Both the position numbers and the translations under genes were made by a program. The notes below the pieces were generated by a model. The model was given only the letters and a program-made list of their open reading frames with translations, searched no databases and was not told where the DNA came from. DNA of 64,000 nucleotides. Origin: Kistimonas sp964291485. GTDB lineage: Bacteria; Pseudomonadota; Gammaproteobacteria; Pseudomonadales; Endozoicomonadaceae. Positions 8,295-17,429 of this stretch are shown piece after piece. The stretch lies in NCBI GenBank assembly GCA_964291485.2, contig OZ220224.1, forward strand, positions 3,782,001 through 3,846,000. Reading direction: 5' to 3'. Numbering within the stretch: the stretch's first letter is position 1; every line of letters begins with the position of its first letter.

Positions 8295-9380
8295 TCAGTC
8301 GAATACTTTCTTACCGTTACGAACGAAACCGGCCTTGATCACCCGGACCGGCAGGGATTTACCACGGACATCCACCACCGCTTCGCTACCGGTGCCGGCG
8401 GGCACCCGCGCCATGGCAATGGCATGCCCCAGGGTGGGCGAGAAGGTACCGCTGGTGATCACCCCTTCCCCTAAACCTTCCACAATCACTTTCTGTCCGG
8501 GACGCAGTACACCGCGCCCTTCCAGCACCAGGCCGACCAGGCGGTCATACTGGCCATCCGCCTTGATGGCTTCCAGAGCAGAACGACCGATAAAATCACG
8601 ATCCGCCGGCTCCCAGGCCACACACCAGCCCATATTAGCAGACAGTGGACTGATGCTTTCGTCCATGTCGGAACCATACAGGTTCATGCCAGCTTCAAGG
8701 CGCAGGGTGTCACGGGCGCCCAGGCCTGCCGGACGGACACCGGCTTCCAGCAATGCTTTCCAGAAGGATTCCGCTTCTTTCTCCGGCACCACGATTTCCA
8801 GGCCGTCTTCACCGGTGTAACCGGTTCTGGCAATAAACCAGCCTTCCACTTCGATACCCTGGAAGACTTTCAGTTCACGGATCACCTCGGCCTTAGTTGC
8901 AGACACCGCCAGCGCCGCCTTTTCACGGGCATTCGGTCCCTGAACAGCGATCATGGCCATTTCAGGACGTTCTTCCAGGGAGACTTCAAAGCGAGCCGCC
9001 TGCTTGGTCATCCATTCGAGATCTTTTTCGCGGGTTGCGCAGTTGACGACAACGCGGTACCAGTCGCCCATGCCATAGACGATCAGGTCGTCAATCACCC
9101 CGCCTTCGGGGGTCAGCATGCCACTGTAGAGGGCCTTGCCGGGAGTGGTGAGTTTATCGACATCATTGGCGAGAAGGTGGCGGAGGAAATCCCGGGCATC
9201 CTGACCCGAAATATCAATAACCGTCATGTGGGAAACATCGAACATGCCGGCGTCCTGACGCACGGCGTGGTGCTCTTCAACCTGTGAACCGTAATGGAGA
9301 GGCATATCCCAGCCGCCGAAATCCACGAGTTTACCGCCGGCCTGCTGATGCGCTTCGTACAGCGCCGTCTTCTTGCCCAT
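8295..9380 (-). CDS. gcvT: Aminomethyltransferase, T-protein of the glycine cleavage system
   Basis: Tetrahydrofolate-dependent T-protein: releases ammonia from aminomethyl-lipoyl GcvH and forms 5,10-methylene-THF. The 361-aa length fits the family (E. coli 364). Conserved features include the N-terminal KTALYEAHQQAGGKLVDFGG, the folate-domain segment DVSHMTVIDISGQDA and the C-terminal barrel with GEGVITSGTFSPTLG. It is the first gene of the gcvT-gcvH-gcvP group. Its 5' region contains a 7-bp hairpin (9413-9432) but no recognisable glycine riboswitch. Confidence 0.97.
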   Translation of the reverse strand: MGKKTALYEAHQQAGGKLVDFGGWDMPLHYGSQVEEHHAVRQDAGMFDVSHMTVIDISGQDARDFLRHLLANDVDKLTTPGKALYSGMLTPEGGVIDDLIVYGMGDWYRVVVNCATREKDLEWMTKQAARFEVSLEERPEMAMIAVQGPNAREKAALAVSATKAEVIRELKVFQGIEVEGWFIARTGYTGEDGLEIVVPEKEAESFWKALLEAGVRPAGLGARDTLRLEAGMNLYGSDMDESISPLSANMGWCVAWEPADRDFIGRSALEAIKADGQYDRLVGLVLEGRGVLRPGQKVIVEGLGEGVITSGTFSPTLGHAIAMARVPAGTGSEAVVDVRGKSLPVRVIKAGFVRNGKKVFD

Positions 9381-9412
9381 GTGCTTGTCGTCCCGATATA
9401 TAGTGACAGGAA

Positions 9413-9432
9413 AGCCCTTGTCGGAAAGGGCT
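9413..9432 (-). promoter_or_regulatory. Hairpin in the gcvT leader
   Basis: AGCCCTT / AAGGGCT stem with a 6-nt loop, 33 nt upstream of the gcvT start and followed in the gcv direction by TTTCCTGTC. An outer GACAG/CTGTC pair extends the stem. It may be a leader attenuator or a translational control element; no ligand-binding core is recognised. Confidence 0.35.
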
Positions 9433-9632
9433 GTCTTTCTGCTAGCAACCGTAGTGGGACTGGCATTCTAACCAGATGATGTATAGGGAACAACCGCACA
9501 GATCAACGAAATTTGGAAGAATATTTTCTAGTCATACCTACATAGATCAAAGAATTATTCCGGAATTACTGCATCAAACACAGAAAAACCGCTCTGACGT
9601 CAGCCCTGCAAGCCGAACGCACTCAATGAGCA

Positions 9633-10517
9633 TCAAATAGCCTTATCATCACCACTATCAGGTTCTTTTTTTGTCCCTGATGCAATCACCTCATCCGATT
9701 TCACTCTTTTAGCGACGGTGAAGGATTCTTTCAAAGTCTTATCGTCTATATATGCTGGCAAAGAATGGCACTCCTCATCTGATGACAAGTCATGAAGCCT
9801 TTTTCGTGGTTTCTGACCCTGTTGACTGGATGTAGATGACGTCTCTGAGCTGATTGATCGCTGAGCGAGGAAAGCTTGCATCTCAGGTCTCATTCCCACT
9901 ATAGGTGAATTCCGTTGTTCTGTGCCAAGCCTTCCAATCGTTTCAGATTCAGTTCCAATAGGCAAAGAAAGAAATGCAGAACCCGGAGACGGTGACACAC
10001 TGCTTGTAGACTCAGTCATTGATGTACTCAGAGAACGTTGTCTTGCCGCCCTTGATACTGCCATCAACCTCGCCCTTGGCTTAGGAATGTCATCGCCTAG
10101 GCTTAGTTCTGCAAAGTAAGAAAAAACTTCTTCATCAACGTTCGGATATTCTCGTATGGAGGGTTCTTTCTCAGCCTGTGTTGATAATGAGCCCGATACT
10201 TGGCTTTCACAACGTTCTACCCCCCGTATCTGGGAGGACAAAATAGTTTCTTTCTCTGTATCTATAAATTTGTCCTGTTGTGGAGTTCCATACAGTTGTT
10301 CTCCAATAACCATTGATGGGTCAGGGCTAACCTGTTCGATAGGTGCCTCACACCAAAACACCCTGGATGATTCTTTATTGTCTCCCCCCATTGCCCCTAA
10401 TGTTGGCGATACATCAGAAACAACCTGACTATCTCCAGCAACACTTGCATGCTCCTTTGGGCTTTCACTCACATCACTTCGCTTAACAGGAATAAAAGAA
10501 CGTTGAATTCGATCCAT
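9633..10517 (-). CDS. Unknown Ser-rich protein with nuclear-localisation-like basic motifs; paralogue of upstream gene
   Basis: Unrecognised 294-aa hydrophilic protein without signal peptide or membrane segment, mostly low-complexity and Ser/Glu-rich (e.g. SSETSSTSSQQGQKPRK). Two basic clusters near the C-terminus stand out: PRKRLHDLSSDEE (about residue 237) and VAKRVKSDE (about 268-276). The second resembles the c-Myc nuclear localisation signal PAAKRVKLD. The same pair of motifs, in the same order, occurs in the neighbour upstream (10573-11049), so the two are diverged tandem paralogues. The start at 10517 has AGAGAGG about 10 nt upstream, and the two genes are 55 bp apart on one strand, probably one transcript. 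Disorder plus NLS-like motifs is compatible with a secreted nuclear-targeted effector; this is inference only. Confidence 0.6.
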   Translation of the reverse strand: MDRIQRSFIPVKRSDVSESPKEHASVAGDSQVVSDVSPTLGAMGGDNKESSRVFWCEAPIEQVSPDPSMVIGEQLYGTPQQDKFIDTEKETILSSQIRGVERCESQVSGSLSTQAEKEPSIREYPNVDEEVFSYFAELSLGDDIPKPRARLMAVSRAARQRSLSTSMTESTSSVSPSPGSAFLSLPIGTESETIGRLGTEQRNSPIVGMRPEMQAFLAQRSISSETSSTSSQQGQKPRKRLHDLSSDEECHSLPAYIDDKTLKESFTVAKRVKSDEVIASGTKKEPDSGDDKAI

Positions 10518-10572
10518 TAATTTAGCACCTCTCTAAAACACTGAAAACTTAAAGCTCCACTTTATACTTTTA

Positions 10573-11049
10573 TTATTTAGGTTTAGGGGTAGTTTTTTTT
10601 GCCTCAGGTTTAACAACATTAACAACTGTTTCATGAACACTTCTATCCGCCAATAAGGTTTTTCCATTTTTTTCTATCGATTCGAGATCAATTTCATCAC
10701 TAGAAATGCGACGAACAACCTTTGCAGAAGGTCCATGCTGATTATCAGTACCCACAGGATCATCATTATCAGATGAAACATGACTCAATGCTCGTTTTCT
10801 TTTTGCGCCAGAAGTAACTTCAACAGGCCTGTCAGCCAGATTCCTACTCATTTCGGAAGCGCTCGTAAAATTTACGTCGGCACGTTCCATTGATGCAGAA
10901 AGCATATCAATATCAGGATCATCAGCTTTCACACTTCGGTGAAGAGCTGTAGCCTCTGAAGGCTTCTTTTCAAAAGTCTCCGTCTTACTCCTTTCAACCT
11001 CAGCTAATGTCGCATGTTGCGTAGCAGAACCACTACCAGCTGCTTCCAT
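10573..11049 (-). CDS. Unknown small protein with KRKR motif; paralogue of downstream gene
   Basis: Unrecognised 158-aa hydrophilic protein. The ATG at 11049 is chosen because AGGAGGG lies 4-5 nt upstream; the frame is open to 11097 but has no comparable site there. Residues 82-119 contain AKRKRALSHVSSDNDD followed by AKVVRRISSDEID. These parallel PRKRLHDLSSDEE and AKRVKSDEVI in the next gene. The C-terminus is Lys/Pro-rich (KPEAKKTTPKPK). No export signal is visible. It is first in a likely two-gene transcript. Confidence 0.6.
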   Translation of the reverse strand: MEAAGSGSATQHATLAEVERSKTETFEKKPSEATALHRSVKADDPDIDMLSASMERADVNFTSASEMSRNLADRPVEVTSGAKRKRALSHVSSDNDDPVGTDNQHGPSAKVVRRISSDEIDLESIEKNGKTLLADRSVHETVVNVVKPEAKKTTPKPK

Positions 11050-11217
11050 CTTTCCCTCCTGAGAGACTGCATTCAAGAGAATAAAAGCAATATGCATTGC
11101 TAATACTCACACCAATTTAAGAACCCAGCCATGTCTATTTGTTCACATTTTCCACATAACAAAACAGTTAAGGTAAAAAACATATAAACCCTATGCTTTG
11201 ATAGATTTCGACCTACA

Positions 11218-12252
11218 TCAGGGCCTAAAAGCAGAATCTATTAAGAAAGACTCATCCGTAAGCGTTTTAAGAAAAGCCACTATTGCCTTTTGCTCTTCGT
11301 CAGTAAGACCTAATGGCTGCATCAACTCTGTTTTATCGCTGACATCAATACCACCGTTGTTAAAATGACTAACCACTTCCTCCAGTGTTTCCATACTGCC
11401 GTTATGCATATAAGGCCCGGTCAGTGCAACATTACGCAATGTCGGCGTTCTGAATTTACCGCGATCATCTTCGCTGCCAGTAATACGCATCAAGCCCGGA
11501 TCGGGGTCTTCATTCGCATCCGGTAAACCGATGTTGTAATAACCGTAGACTGTGAGATTTTCCCCATAATGACAGCGATAACATTGCGCCTTCCCATTGA
11601 AAAGCTGCAAACCTTTCAGCTCCTGGGAAGAAAGAGCGCTTTTATCACCTCGGTACAGGAAATCGTCAAACCGTGACTGTGTGCTGATCAGGGTCCGCTG
11701 AAAGGTAGCAAGTGCCCTGACGATGACAGATGGGTCTGGCGCCCTGCCATAGGCTTCCCGGCTCATTTCAACATACTCACTGTCCCTGTTCAGACGATCA
11801 GCAGCCTCCTCGATTTTCAGCCCCATCTCTTCCGGATCCTCAATCGGACTACGCGCCTGAATCTCCAGAGTATGCGCCCCGCCATCCCAAAAAAGGGCGG
11901 GATGAAAGGCCACATTCGTCAGTGTCGGTGCATTGCGAAAACCGGGGTGATTATTGATGCCTGTCGATATGGGTAAGCGCCTGGGGTCAGAAAACGCCAG
12001 TGACGGCTCATGACAGGAACTGCAGGACATCGAGTAATCTGCACTGAGAACAGGGTCATAAAAGAGCTTTTTCCCCAGCTCCACCCGTGCCTGGGTCAGC
12101 TGGTTATCATAGGGAATTTCAAAAGCCCGGAAACCGTCCGGCAATTCGGGAATCGTAAAACGATCTTCTGGCTTCGTGAAATAGAACGTCATCAGGCTGC
12201 CAATCACCGCACCGGCCAAACCAGTAACCAACACAATCGCTTTATTTTGCAT
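11218..12252 (-). CDS. Small membrane-anchored di-haem cytochrome c peroxidase (CcpA/MauG family)
   Basis: Di-haem cytochrome c peroxidase-family protein, 344 aa, near the family norm. An uncleaved N-terminal helix (about residues 4-25, IVLVTGLAGAVIGSLMTFYF) should anchor it with the enzyme in the periplasm. Haem motifs are CSSCH (77-81) and CYRCH (224-228), with FRTPTLRNVALTGPYMHNGS after the second; the Met of PYMHNG is at a position that is Gly in the three giant paralogues nearby. Classical members reduce H2O2 with electrons from small cytochromes; MauG-like members oxidise protein side chains. It begins only 8 bp after giant protein C, so it is almost certainly co-translated with the cluster and may feed electrons to it or take them from it. 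Confidence 0.9.
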   Translation of the reverse strand: MQNKAIVLVTGLAGAVIGSLMTFYFTKPEDRFTIPELPDGFRAFEIPYDNQLTQARVELGKKLFYDPVLSADYSMSCSSCHEPSLAFSDPRRLPISTGINNHPGFRNAPTLTNVAFHPALFWDGGAHTLEIQARSPIEDPEEMGLKIEEAADRLNRDSEYVEMSREAYGRAPDPSVIVRALATFQRTLISTQSRFDDFLYRGDKSALSSQELKGLQLFNGKAQCYRCHYGENLTVYGYYNIGLPDANEDPDPGLMRITGSEDDRGKFRTPTLRNVALTGPYMHNGSMETLEEVVSHFNNGGIDVSDKTELMQPLGLTDEEQKAIVAFLKTLTDESFLIDSAFRP

Positions 12253-12260
12253 ATCAATAA

Positions 12261-15200
12261 TTATTGTCTTGTTTTCCTGATCACAAGCATCTGGTTAACC
12301 GCAATATCCTTTAATAATTGCTCACTGCCATCGGGCCATACAATACGCAGCAGTGAAACCTCATCATCAGCCCCCAAACCAAAATGGCTACCCAGTGGAT
12401 TCTGGGACATATAGTTATTTTCGACCCTAACTTCCCGCATCTGCTGGCCAGATTCACTGTGCAAATAAATCCGCGCGCCAATACCATGCCGGTTTGGCGC
12501 ATCCCCCAGCAACCGGACCGTCAGGAAATGGGTTTTATCGCTATCCTGCCCATGCATATTGTTTCGATAGAGCATGACTCGACCGGTGTTGTTGGCAACC
12601 AGCAGATCAATATCGCCATCACGGTCATAGTCCAGACAGCTGACACCTCGTCCCTGCCCCCGATCTGTCACCCCGTACTCACGAGCCATATCGCGGAACG
12701 TGCCATCCCGTTGATTAATAAATAGTCGGGATTGCTGATCTTTGAATCCGCCCGCTTTACCCAGGAAAGCCTCTCGAAACAGAGAGAGGTAATAGAATTC
12801 TTCAAGATCCACCAGCTGTGTTTCTGATAAGGGTACTGTCAGGCTGTCCTTAAGCGCCGTAAATGTCTCATATCGATCATCCAGGACGAAATCATCGACC
12901 TCCAGCAACATCAACAGGTAACGCAGATCCGGCCGGGTTTCACGTAGATCAATATAAAAGCCATTGGCATGGAAGATATCGAGCCAGCCATCGTTGTTAA
13001 AATCTGCCGCACAGGAGCCCCACCCCCAGCCGCCATCTGCCACTCCCGACGTTTTGGTCACATCTTCAAATCGTAATTTTCCCTTGTGCTCCCCCATATT
13101 CCGGTAGAGCCGGTTTCCCTGAAAGCCCCAACCAAATCCCTCTGTCGGTGTATCATCCTGCCCTTCCGGAACAAAAATGCTGGTCACGAACCAGTCAAGA
13201 TCACCGTCATTGTCGAAATCACCAATCGCTGCCCCCATGCCATTCTCATCACGGATCACGGCTTTGTCCGTTTGATTCTCCAACCTTTTTCCCGCCTGGT
13301 TAATGAAGTACTGACTGGTCAGAAAATCACTGGCCAACGCCAGGTCAGGTCTCCGGTCATTATTCAGATCAGCAAAATTGGGTGTAAACACAAAATCCCG
13401 TTCACCGATCTGGCCAACCACGCCATAGTCACGAGCCATGCCGGTAAAAAGTCCACGACCATCATTGCGCCAGAGGTGTTCTTCCTCCGCCCCCTCATCC
13501 ATATCCCAGTGGGCCAGCCAGGCATCCAGATCACCGTCACCATCTACATCACCGAAACCTGCACCTACTGTGGCGCGTCCGACCTTGAAGCCAGCCCGGC
13601 CGACCGACAGGAACTGTTCCCTGCCATTGTTCAGAAAAACCATCGGTTCATTGGCATTCCTGCTGCCGGTAAACAGGTCGAGCCAACCATCGCCATTCAG
13701 GTCCACCAGGGCGGCGCCGGTCAAATCATGATGGGTGTCGATTCCCCAGTTATCCACGGGCTGGCTGAAAACACCTTCGCCCTGATTGATCATCACTGCT
13801 GCGGTTTTCTGATCTCCCTGATCCAGAATCAGGTCGATCAAACAGTCTCCATTAATGTCGCCAACAGCCATGCCGCCATGCATGATCAGCCGGGTGATGG
13901 TGGCGCCAAAGTTATGAATGACCCCTCCCTTCTGCGCCATCACGCTGATCTCTCTGTGAGTATTCAGACCGCTTTGCAACGCCACTTCAGTAAAGCCCTG
14001 TCCGTGTTCACCAGCAGGCTTGATCTGACAGTTAATATTCCATGCTGGCACGGTACCGAGATCAGGCAGAACACCAGCGGTTACTTTCTCTTCAGCCGTT
14101 ATTGATGGCAGTACCTTGTGGTTATCAAAAACTTTGGGAATACGGGCATTCAAACGTTGATCATCGGGTGACTCGCCTTGGGGAAGCCAGGGCGCCAGAC
14201 AATCGCTGTCGGTAATGCATGGATCTGTCAATGTGTTGAGAAAAGCAACCAGGTAACCAATGGACTCATCAGATAGGGCCCTCGCTGCACGCCTATCCGT
14301 TTCAGACCAAAAGTCGCTGCTGGTTTGCAGCTGCTTCAATGCGTCATAGGTATTGGCTTTTGCCATGGGATATGCCACATCAAGACCTTCAAACTGTGGG
14401 AGGTGCTGGAGGCTGAAGTCATAGTTCGCCAGCGATTGTTCCGGATTCAGATGATGTCTAATGATTTCAGCCAGGGACATAAAAGCACCAGTGTGCCCAT
14501 AAGGAGCGGTTTCTGACACATTCAGCAGGCTGGGAGTGCGGAATGCATACATATCCTGAAGCCGACGGGTCGCACCATAGCGACCCAGGTCACGCTCATG
14601 TACAACCTTGCCCCGACCAAACTGAGGGATAGCCAGGTTGTGGTATTTCTCATCAGTGAAAAATTCGCCCCCGTGACACTGGTAGCACTGCCCCCCCCCT
14701 TCCTGTAACGGTGTATAAAACAGAGCAGCTCCCTTCTTCGCTGCCTGGCTGATTGCCCCTTTTCCGGCCAACCAACGGCGCCAGGGCGTATCAATAAACA
14801 CCTGGGAGCGTTGGTATTCCGCCAGCGCTCGCGCAATATTTGCGTAGGTAACAACAGATTCTGCTGAAGCATCAGGTTGTTCAAATGCCCATCGAAACAG
14901 TGCGGGCCAGCGGTTAACCGCCAATTCACCAGTTTTTCCCTGCAGGCGTTTTTCCAGATATTCCCTGACGGCGTGATGCTCTCCCCTGAGCGGCGCAGAA
15001 AAGCCCCGCATTTCATTGAGAGCTACCACCGGAAAACGACTCTGCGCTTCTGTCAGATTGGCTCCGGCTTCAGGGTCCTTGCCACCAAAAAGACTATCCG
15101 GCGTTCGGATGACTTCATTCTGACCATTATGGGCGGGTGTCTCAGCAGCGCGATAAATACCAAAATAACGATCTATGGCTTCAACCCGACCATCATAAAA

Positions 15201-15743
15201 AAAAGCATGATCATAAAAGGCTATGTTAAACGTGGTTGGGGAGTTCCTCTCTACATTGGGCCCGCCATCAGCCTCCGGGTCGATACGATAGTTCCCGTCA
15301 TGCCGACGACCTGGTCCCACAACATCAGGCTCAATGGCACCGACACCCACCGGCAACGACAAACCATCCGCACCACCCAGGCGTGGATCATGACAGCTGG
15401 CACAGGCAACATCGAAATCACCGCTGAGGCTTTTGCTGAAAAAGAGTTCTCGCCCTAGCTGGGCCAGTCTGGAACGATGGATAGAAGGTAATTGGCGGTT
15501 ATTAACCAATTCATCTGGCAATGCATCAGGCTCGGCAATGCGATTAAGAAGGTATTTCCTGAAATGATCATCACTTGATCGATCATCAAAGCCAAATTTA
15601 ACAGCACTACTGTACGGGGAGGTGGACTTTTGCCAGTCGCCATTGGCTTCAGCATTCGGACAAAGTGATACACATCCAACCAGAAGACATGATTGAATAC
15701 CTCGTTTTACTGCAGCATGACATCCATACTCAAAGATGCTCAT
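12261..15743 (-). CDS. Giant exported di-haem peroxidase with FG-GAP repeats and ASPIC/UnbV domain (copy C)
   Basis: Exported protein of about 1160 aa combining three modules. (1) Signal-like N-terminus (LLVGCVSLCPNAEA). (2) Di-haem CcpA/MauG-like domain with CASCH (about residue 114) and CYQCH (about 353), the flanking FRTPSLLNV and, unusually, PYGHTG where the small paralogue has PYMHNG. (3) About seven FG-GAP/VCBS calcium loops (GDINGDCLIDL, DLNGDGWLDLF, DVDGDGDLDAW, DFDNDGDLDWF, DFNNDGWLDIF, DYDRDGDIDLL), then a C-terminal ASPIC/UnbV (CRTAC1-like) domain with GIGARIYLHSESG and FGLGADDEVSLLRIVWPDG. The frame is open to 15770; I prefer 15743 because it leaves a more usual signal peptide, but no strong ribosome-binding site decides. 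Third of three paralogues; the small peroxidase follows 8 bp later. Confidence 0.88.
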   Translation of the reverse strand: MSIFEYGCHAAVKRGIQSCLLVGCVSLCPNAEANGDWQKSTSPYSSAVKFGFDDRSSDDHFRKYLLNRIAEPDALPDELVNNRQLPSIHRSRLAQLGRELFFSKSLSGDFDVACASCHDPRLGGADGLSLPVGVGAIEPDVVGPGRRHDGNYRIDPEADGGPNVERNSPTTFNIAFYDHAFFYDGRVEAIDRYFGIYRAAETPAHNGQNEVIRTPDSLFGGKDPEAGANLTEAQSRFPVVALNEMRGFSAPLRGEHHAVREYLEKRLQGKTGELAVNRWPALFRWAFEQPDASAESVVTYANIARALAEYQRSQVFIDTPWRRWLAGKGAISQAAKKGAALFYTPLQEGGGQCYQCHGGEFFTDEKYHNLAIPQFGRGKVVHERDLGRYGATRRLQDMYAFRTPSLLNVSETAPYGHTGAFMSLAEIIRHHLNPEQSLANYDFSLQHLPQFEGLDVAYPMAKANTYDALKQLQTSSDFWSETDRRAARALSDESIGYLVAFLNTLTDPCITDSDCLAPWLPQGESPDDQRLNARIPKVFDNHKVLPSITAEEKVTAGVLPDLGTVPAWNINCQIKPAGEHGQGFTEVALQSGLNTHREISVMAQKGGVIHNFGATITRLIMHGGMAVGDINGDCLIDLILDQGDQKTAAVMINQGEGVFSQPVDNWGIDTHHDLTGAALVDLNGDGWLDLFTGSRNANEPMVFLNNGREQFLSVGRAGFKVGRATVGAGFGDVDGDGDLDAWLAHWDMDEGAEEEHLWRNDGRGLFTGMARDYGVVGQIGERDFVFTPNFADLNNDRRPDLALASDFLTSQYFINQAGKRLENQTDKAVIRDENGMGAAIGDFDNDGDLDWFVTSIFVPEGQDDTPTEGFGWGFQGNRLYRNMGEHKGKLRFEDVTKTSGVADGGWGWGSCAADFNNDGWLDIFHANGFYIDLRETRPDLRYLLMLLEVDDFVLDDRYETFTALKDSLTVPLSETQLVDLEEFYYLSLFREAFLGKAGGFKDQQSRLFINQRDGTFRDMAREYGVTDRGQGRGVSCLDYDRDGDIDLLVANNTGRVMLYRNNMHGQDSDKTHFLTVRLLGDAPNRHGIGARIYLHSESGQQMREVRVENNYMSQNPLGSHFGLGADDEVSLLRIVWPDGSEQLLKDIAVNQMLVIRKTRQ

Positions 15744-15902
15744 TATCCGAATAGTGTTTGGTGGCTGCATTCATAATGGCGCCATACATCTGAGTATTTG
15801 CTTTTAAAGTCTAGAGTCCATCTCATAACGCAGTTGTTTAAGTGAACACTCATACTGACTGATGATTACTTTTTGATTTTTTATTTAGGCTTAATGCAGG
15901 GA

Positions 15903-15924
15903 GGGAAGGGTATGACGCCTTCCC
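15903..15924 (-). terminator. Hairpin downstream of pseudopilin B
   Basis: 7-bp stem GGGAAGG / CCTTCCC 30 nt past the pseudopilin B stop. No T-run follows in the minus direction. It may be an mRNA-processing or partial termination signal inside the cluster. Confidence 0.35.
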
Positions 15925-15954
15925 CTGAACCTCCTTAGTCCATCAACAGTCAAA

Positions 15955-17313
15955 TCATTTGAATATGTACTCACCATGATCCTTATTACACTTGACTGGG
16001 CCACTCACCCTGTGAGTTCTGTAAGCATCCCCTTTGAGAGTAAAACAAATACGCTTTTCGTTCTCGTAACCAGCTGGATCAAATTCAATCGTTTTGACAT
16101 GCCGCAACTTATGAATGATACCTGCCTCCCAGCCTGAACCCGCAACATACCCCTTAACTATCAGTTTGATTTTTTTGACAGGATTTTCGTGTCCACGACC
16201 GCTTTCAACATAAAAGCCCGTCGATTCGTACTTCGTAAGCTCCGAATCCCCCATCTTGAGGTTGTCGCTCCATTTCCCAGTACTCCGTGACTGAACCTGA
16301 GTATAAACCTTCGCGATCCACATACTGTCGTTAGAAACAAAGTAATGCGTTGTCTTCCAGTCATATATCGGATCTGGAGGATCAGGCAGAAAGTCTCCGC
16401 CACCGGGGTTTGGATTGCCTTTACCATCCCAGTTATCGCCTGGATAAGTGATTTGTGTCGGCGGTCCAACGTAGGGAATATCCGGATTCGGTTTCCATTT
16501 GGTCGGTATCGTCTCAAAGAACTCATACTTGACATCACGACCGCGGGGAGCGGGCTTCACATTTTTTGACCACACCTTCACCCATGCGCCTTTCTTGCTG
16601 TCGTACTGCTCCAGCTCAGCGGTAACGACACTAAAAGGATGCTCTCCACCCGGAAGGGTATAGTCTTCAAGTCCATAGTACTGCTTTGCACCAATCTTGT
16701 TGACATGCTCCCCGAGCTTGGTCGCCCGGACGTTTGCTCTTATTGCTCCGTCATGTGCATTCCCGCCCTTGAACTTAATCACCACCTGGGTCTTACCATA
16801 AGCTTCAGTGATATTAATGGAAGGCGTTGTTGGGCCACCGGTGGTGACAATTCCCTGATTGGAAGAAGGAGGAAGCGGCATTGCTGGAGGGATGTCAACA
16901 GGATTCTTGACACAGGCATCATCACACTCCTGCCAGTCCATCTGGTTATCAATCAGATTGCCATAGAGCGTAAACACCCTTTGTGTTGAACTCCCCGGAA
17001 AGGCGTCTCTTTTGAAATAAACATTAATGCGGTAGGTATCGTCGTTATCCTGTTGTGTTTCTGCCCGCTCGACATACTCCATGTTCACATATGTTCTATT
17101 GATTGGCGGGGGGAATTCACGCTTCGCTGTGACATGCGCATCAATACCCTGCCTGATTTCATAGGCTAAACGGGCAGCTTCCTGAATTTTCGCCTTATCA
17201 GTAAAGTCCTGATAAGCATAAAGGGCATAGGCAAGAATCACCGCAATGATCAATACCGTAAACATCATTTCAATCAGGCTGTAACCCTTTGCCAGTAACG
17301 TGCTCTGTTTCAC
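15955..17313 (-). CDS. Long type IV pilin-like/pseudopilin protein (copy B)
   Basis: Type II secretion/type IV pilin-like protein, 452 aa against about 140 for GspG. The prepilin leader VKQSTLLAKG is cut before YSLIEMMFTVLIIAVILAYA, with the conserved Glu at +5 of the mature chain, then the helix AKIQEAARLAYEIRQGIDAH. A CDDAC pair (about residue 130) may form a disulfide. A long beta-rich, Tyr/Lys-rich domain follows and ends in CFTLKGDAYRTHR. The frame is open to 17355, but I choose the GTG at 17313: both copies share an ATGGAGGGGGCA block just before a GTG, giving equal 10-residue leaders. The first ~290 residues closely match copy A and the last third diverges. Lies between giant proteins B and C, suggesting a partner role. 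Confidence 0.85.
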   Translation of the reverse strand: MKQSTLLAKGYSLIEMMFTVLIIAVILAYALYAYQDFTDKAKIQEAARLAYEIRQGIDAHVTAKREFPPPINRTYVNMEYVERAETQQDNDDTYRINVYFKRDAFPGSSTQRVFTLYGNLIDNQMDWQECDDACVKNPVDIPPAMPLPPSSNQGIVTTGGPTTPSINITEAYGKTQVVIKFKGGNAHDGAIRANVRATKLGEHVNKIGAKQYYGLEDYTLPGGEHPFSVVTAELEQYDSKKGAWVKVWSKNVKPAPRGRDVKYEFFETIPTKWKPNPDIPYVGPPTQITYPGDNWDGKGNPNPGGGDFLPDPPDPIYDWKTTHYFVSNDSMWIAKVYTQVQSRSTGKWSDNLKMGDSELTKYESTGFYVESGRGHENPVKKIKLIVKGYVAGSGWEAGIIHKLRHVKTIEFDPAGYENEKRICFTLKGDAYRTHRVSGPVKCNKDHGEYIFK

Positions 17314-17318
17314 GATAG

Positions 17319-17390
17319 TCCTGCCCCCTCCATGAGACATAAGACGGCTACTCAACGAGTTATGATTGGGATAATTATTAATCTAGATAG
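17319..17390 (-). repeat. Duplicated leader upstream of pseudopilin B
   Basis: About 70 bp reading (minus strand) from TATCTAGATTAATAATTATC to CTCATGGAGGGGGCA. It aligns with 22591-22663 upstream of pseudopilin A. It holds the probable promoter/leader and the ribosome-binding site, and shows that the duplication included control sequence. Confidence 0.7.
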
Positions 17391-17429
17391 ATATCCCCCC
17401 AGAAGTAAAGCGACCAGCCAATGCTTCCC

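Noticed and set aside
9381..9632. Glycine riboswitch upstream of gcvT
   Set aside because: Only a simple hairpin at 9413-9432 is present; no aptamer core is visible.
13086..14105. 339-codon plus-strand frame opposite giant cytochrome C
   Set aside because: Antisense shadow of the FG-GAP repeats. Similar shadows recur opposite copies A and B, as expected from repeated DNA.
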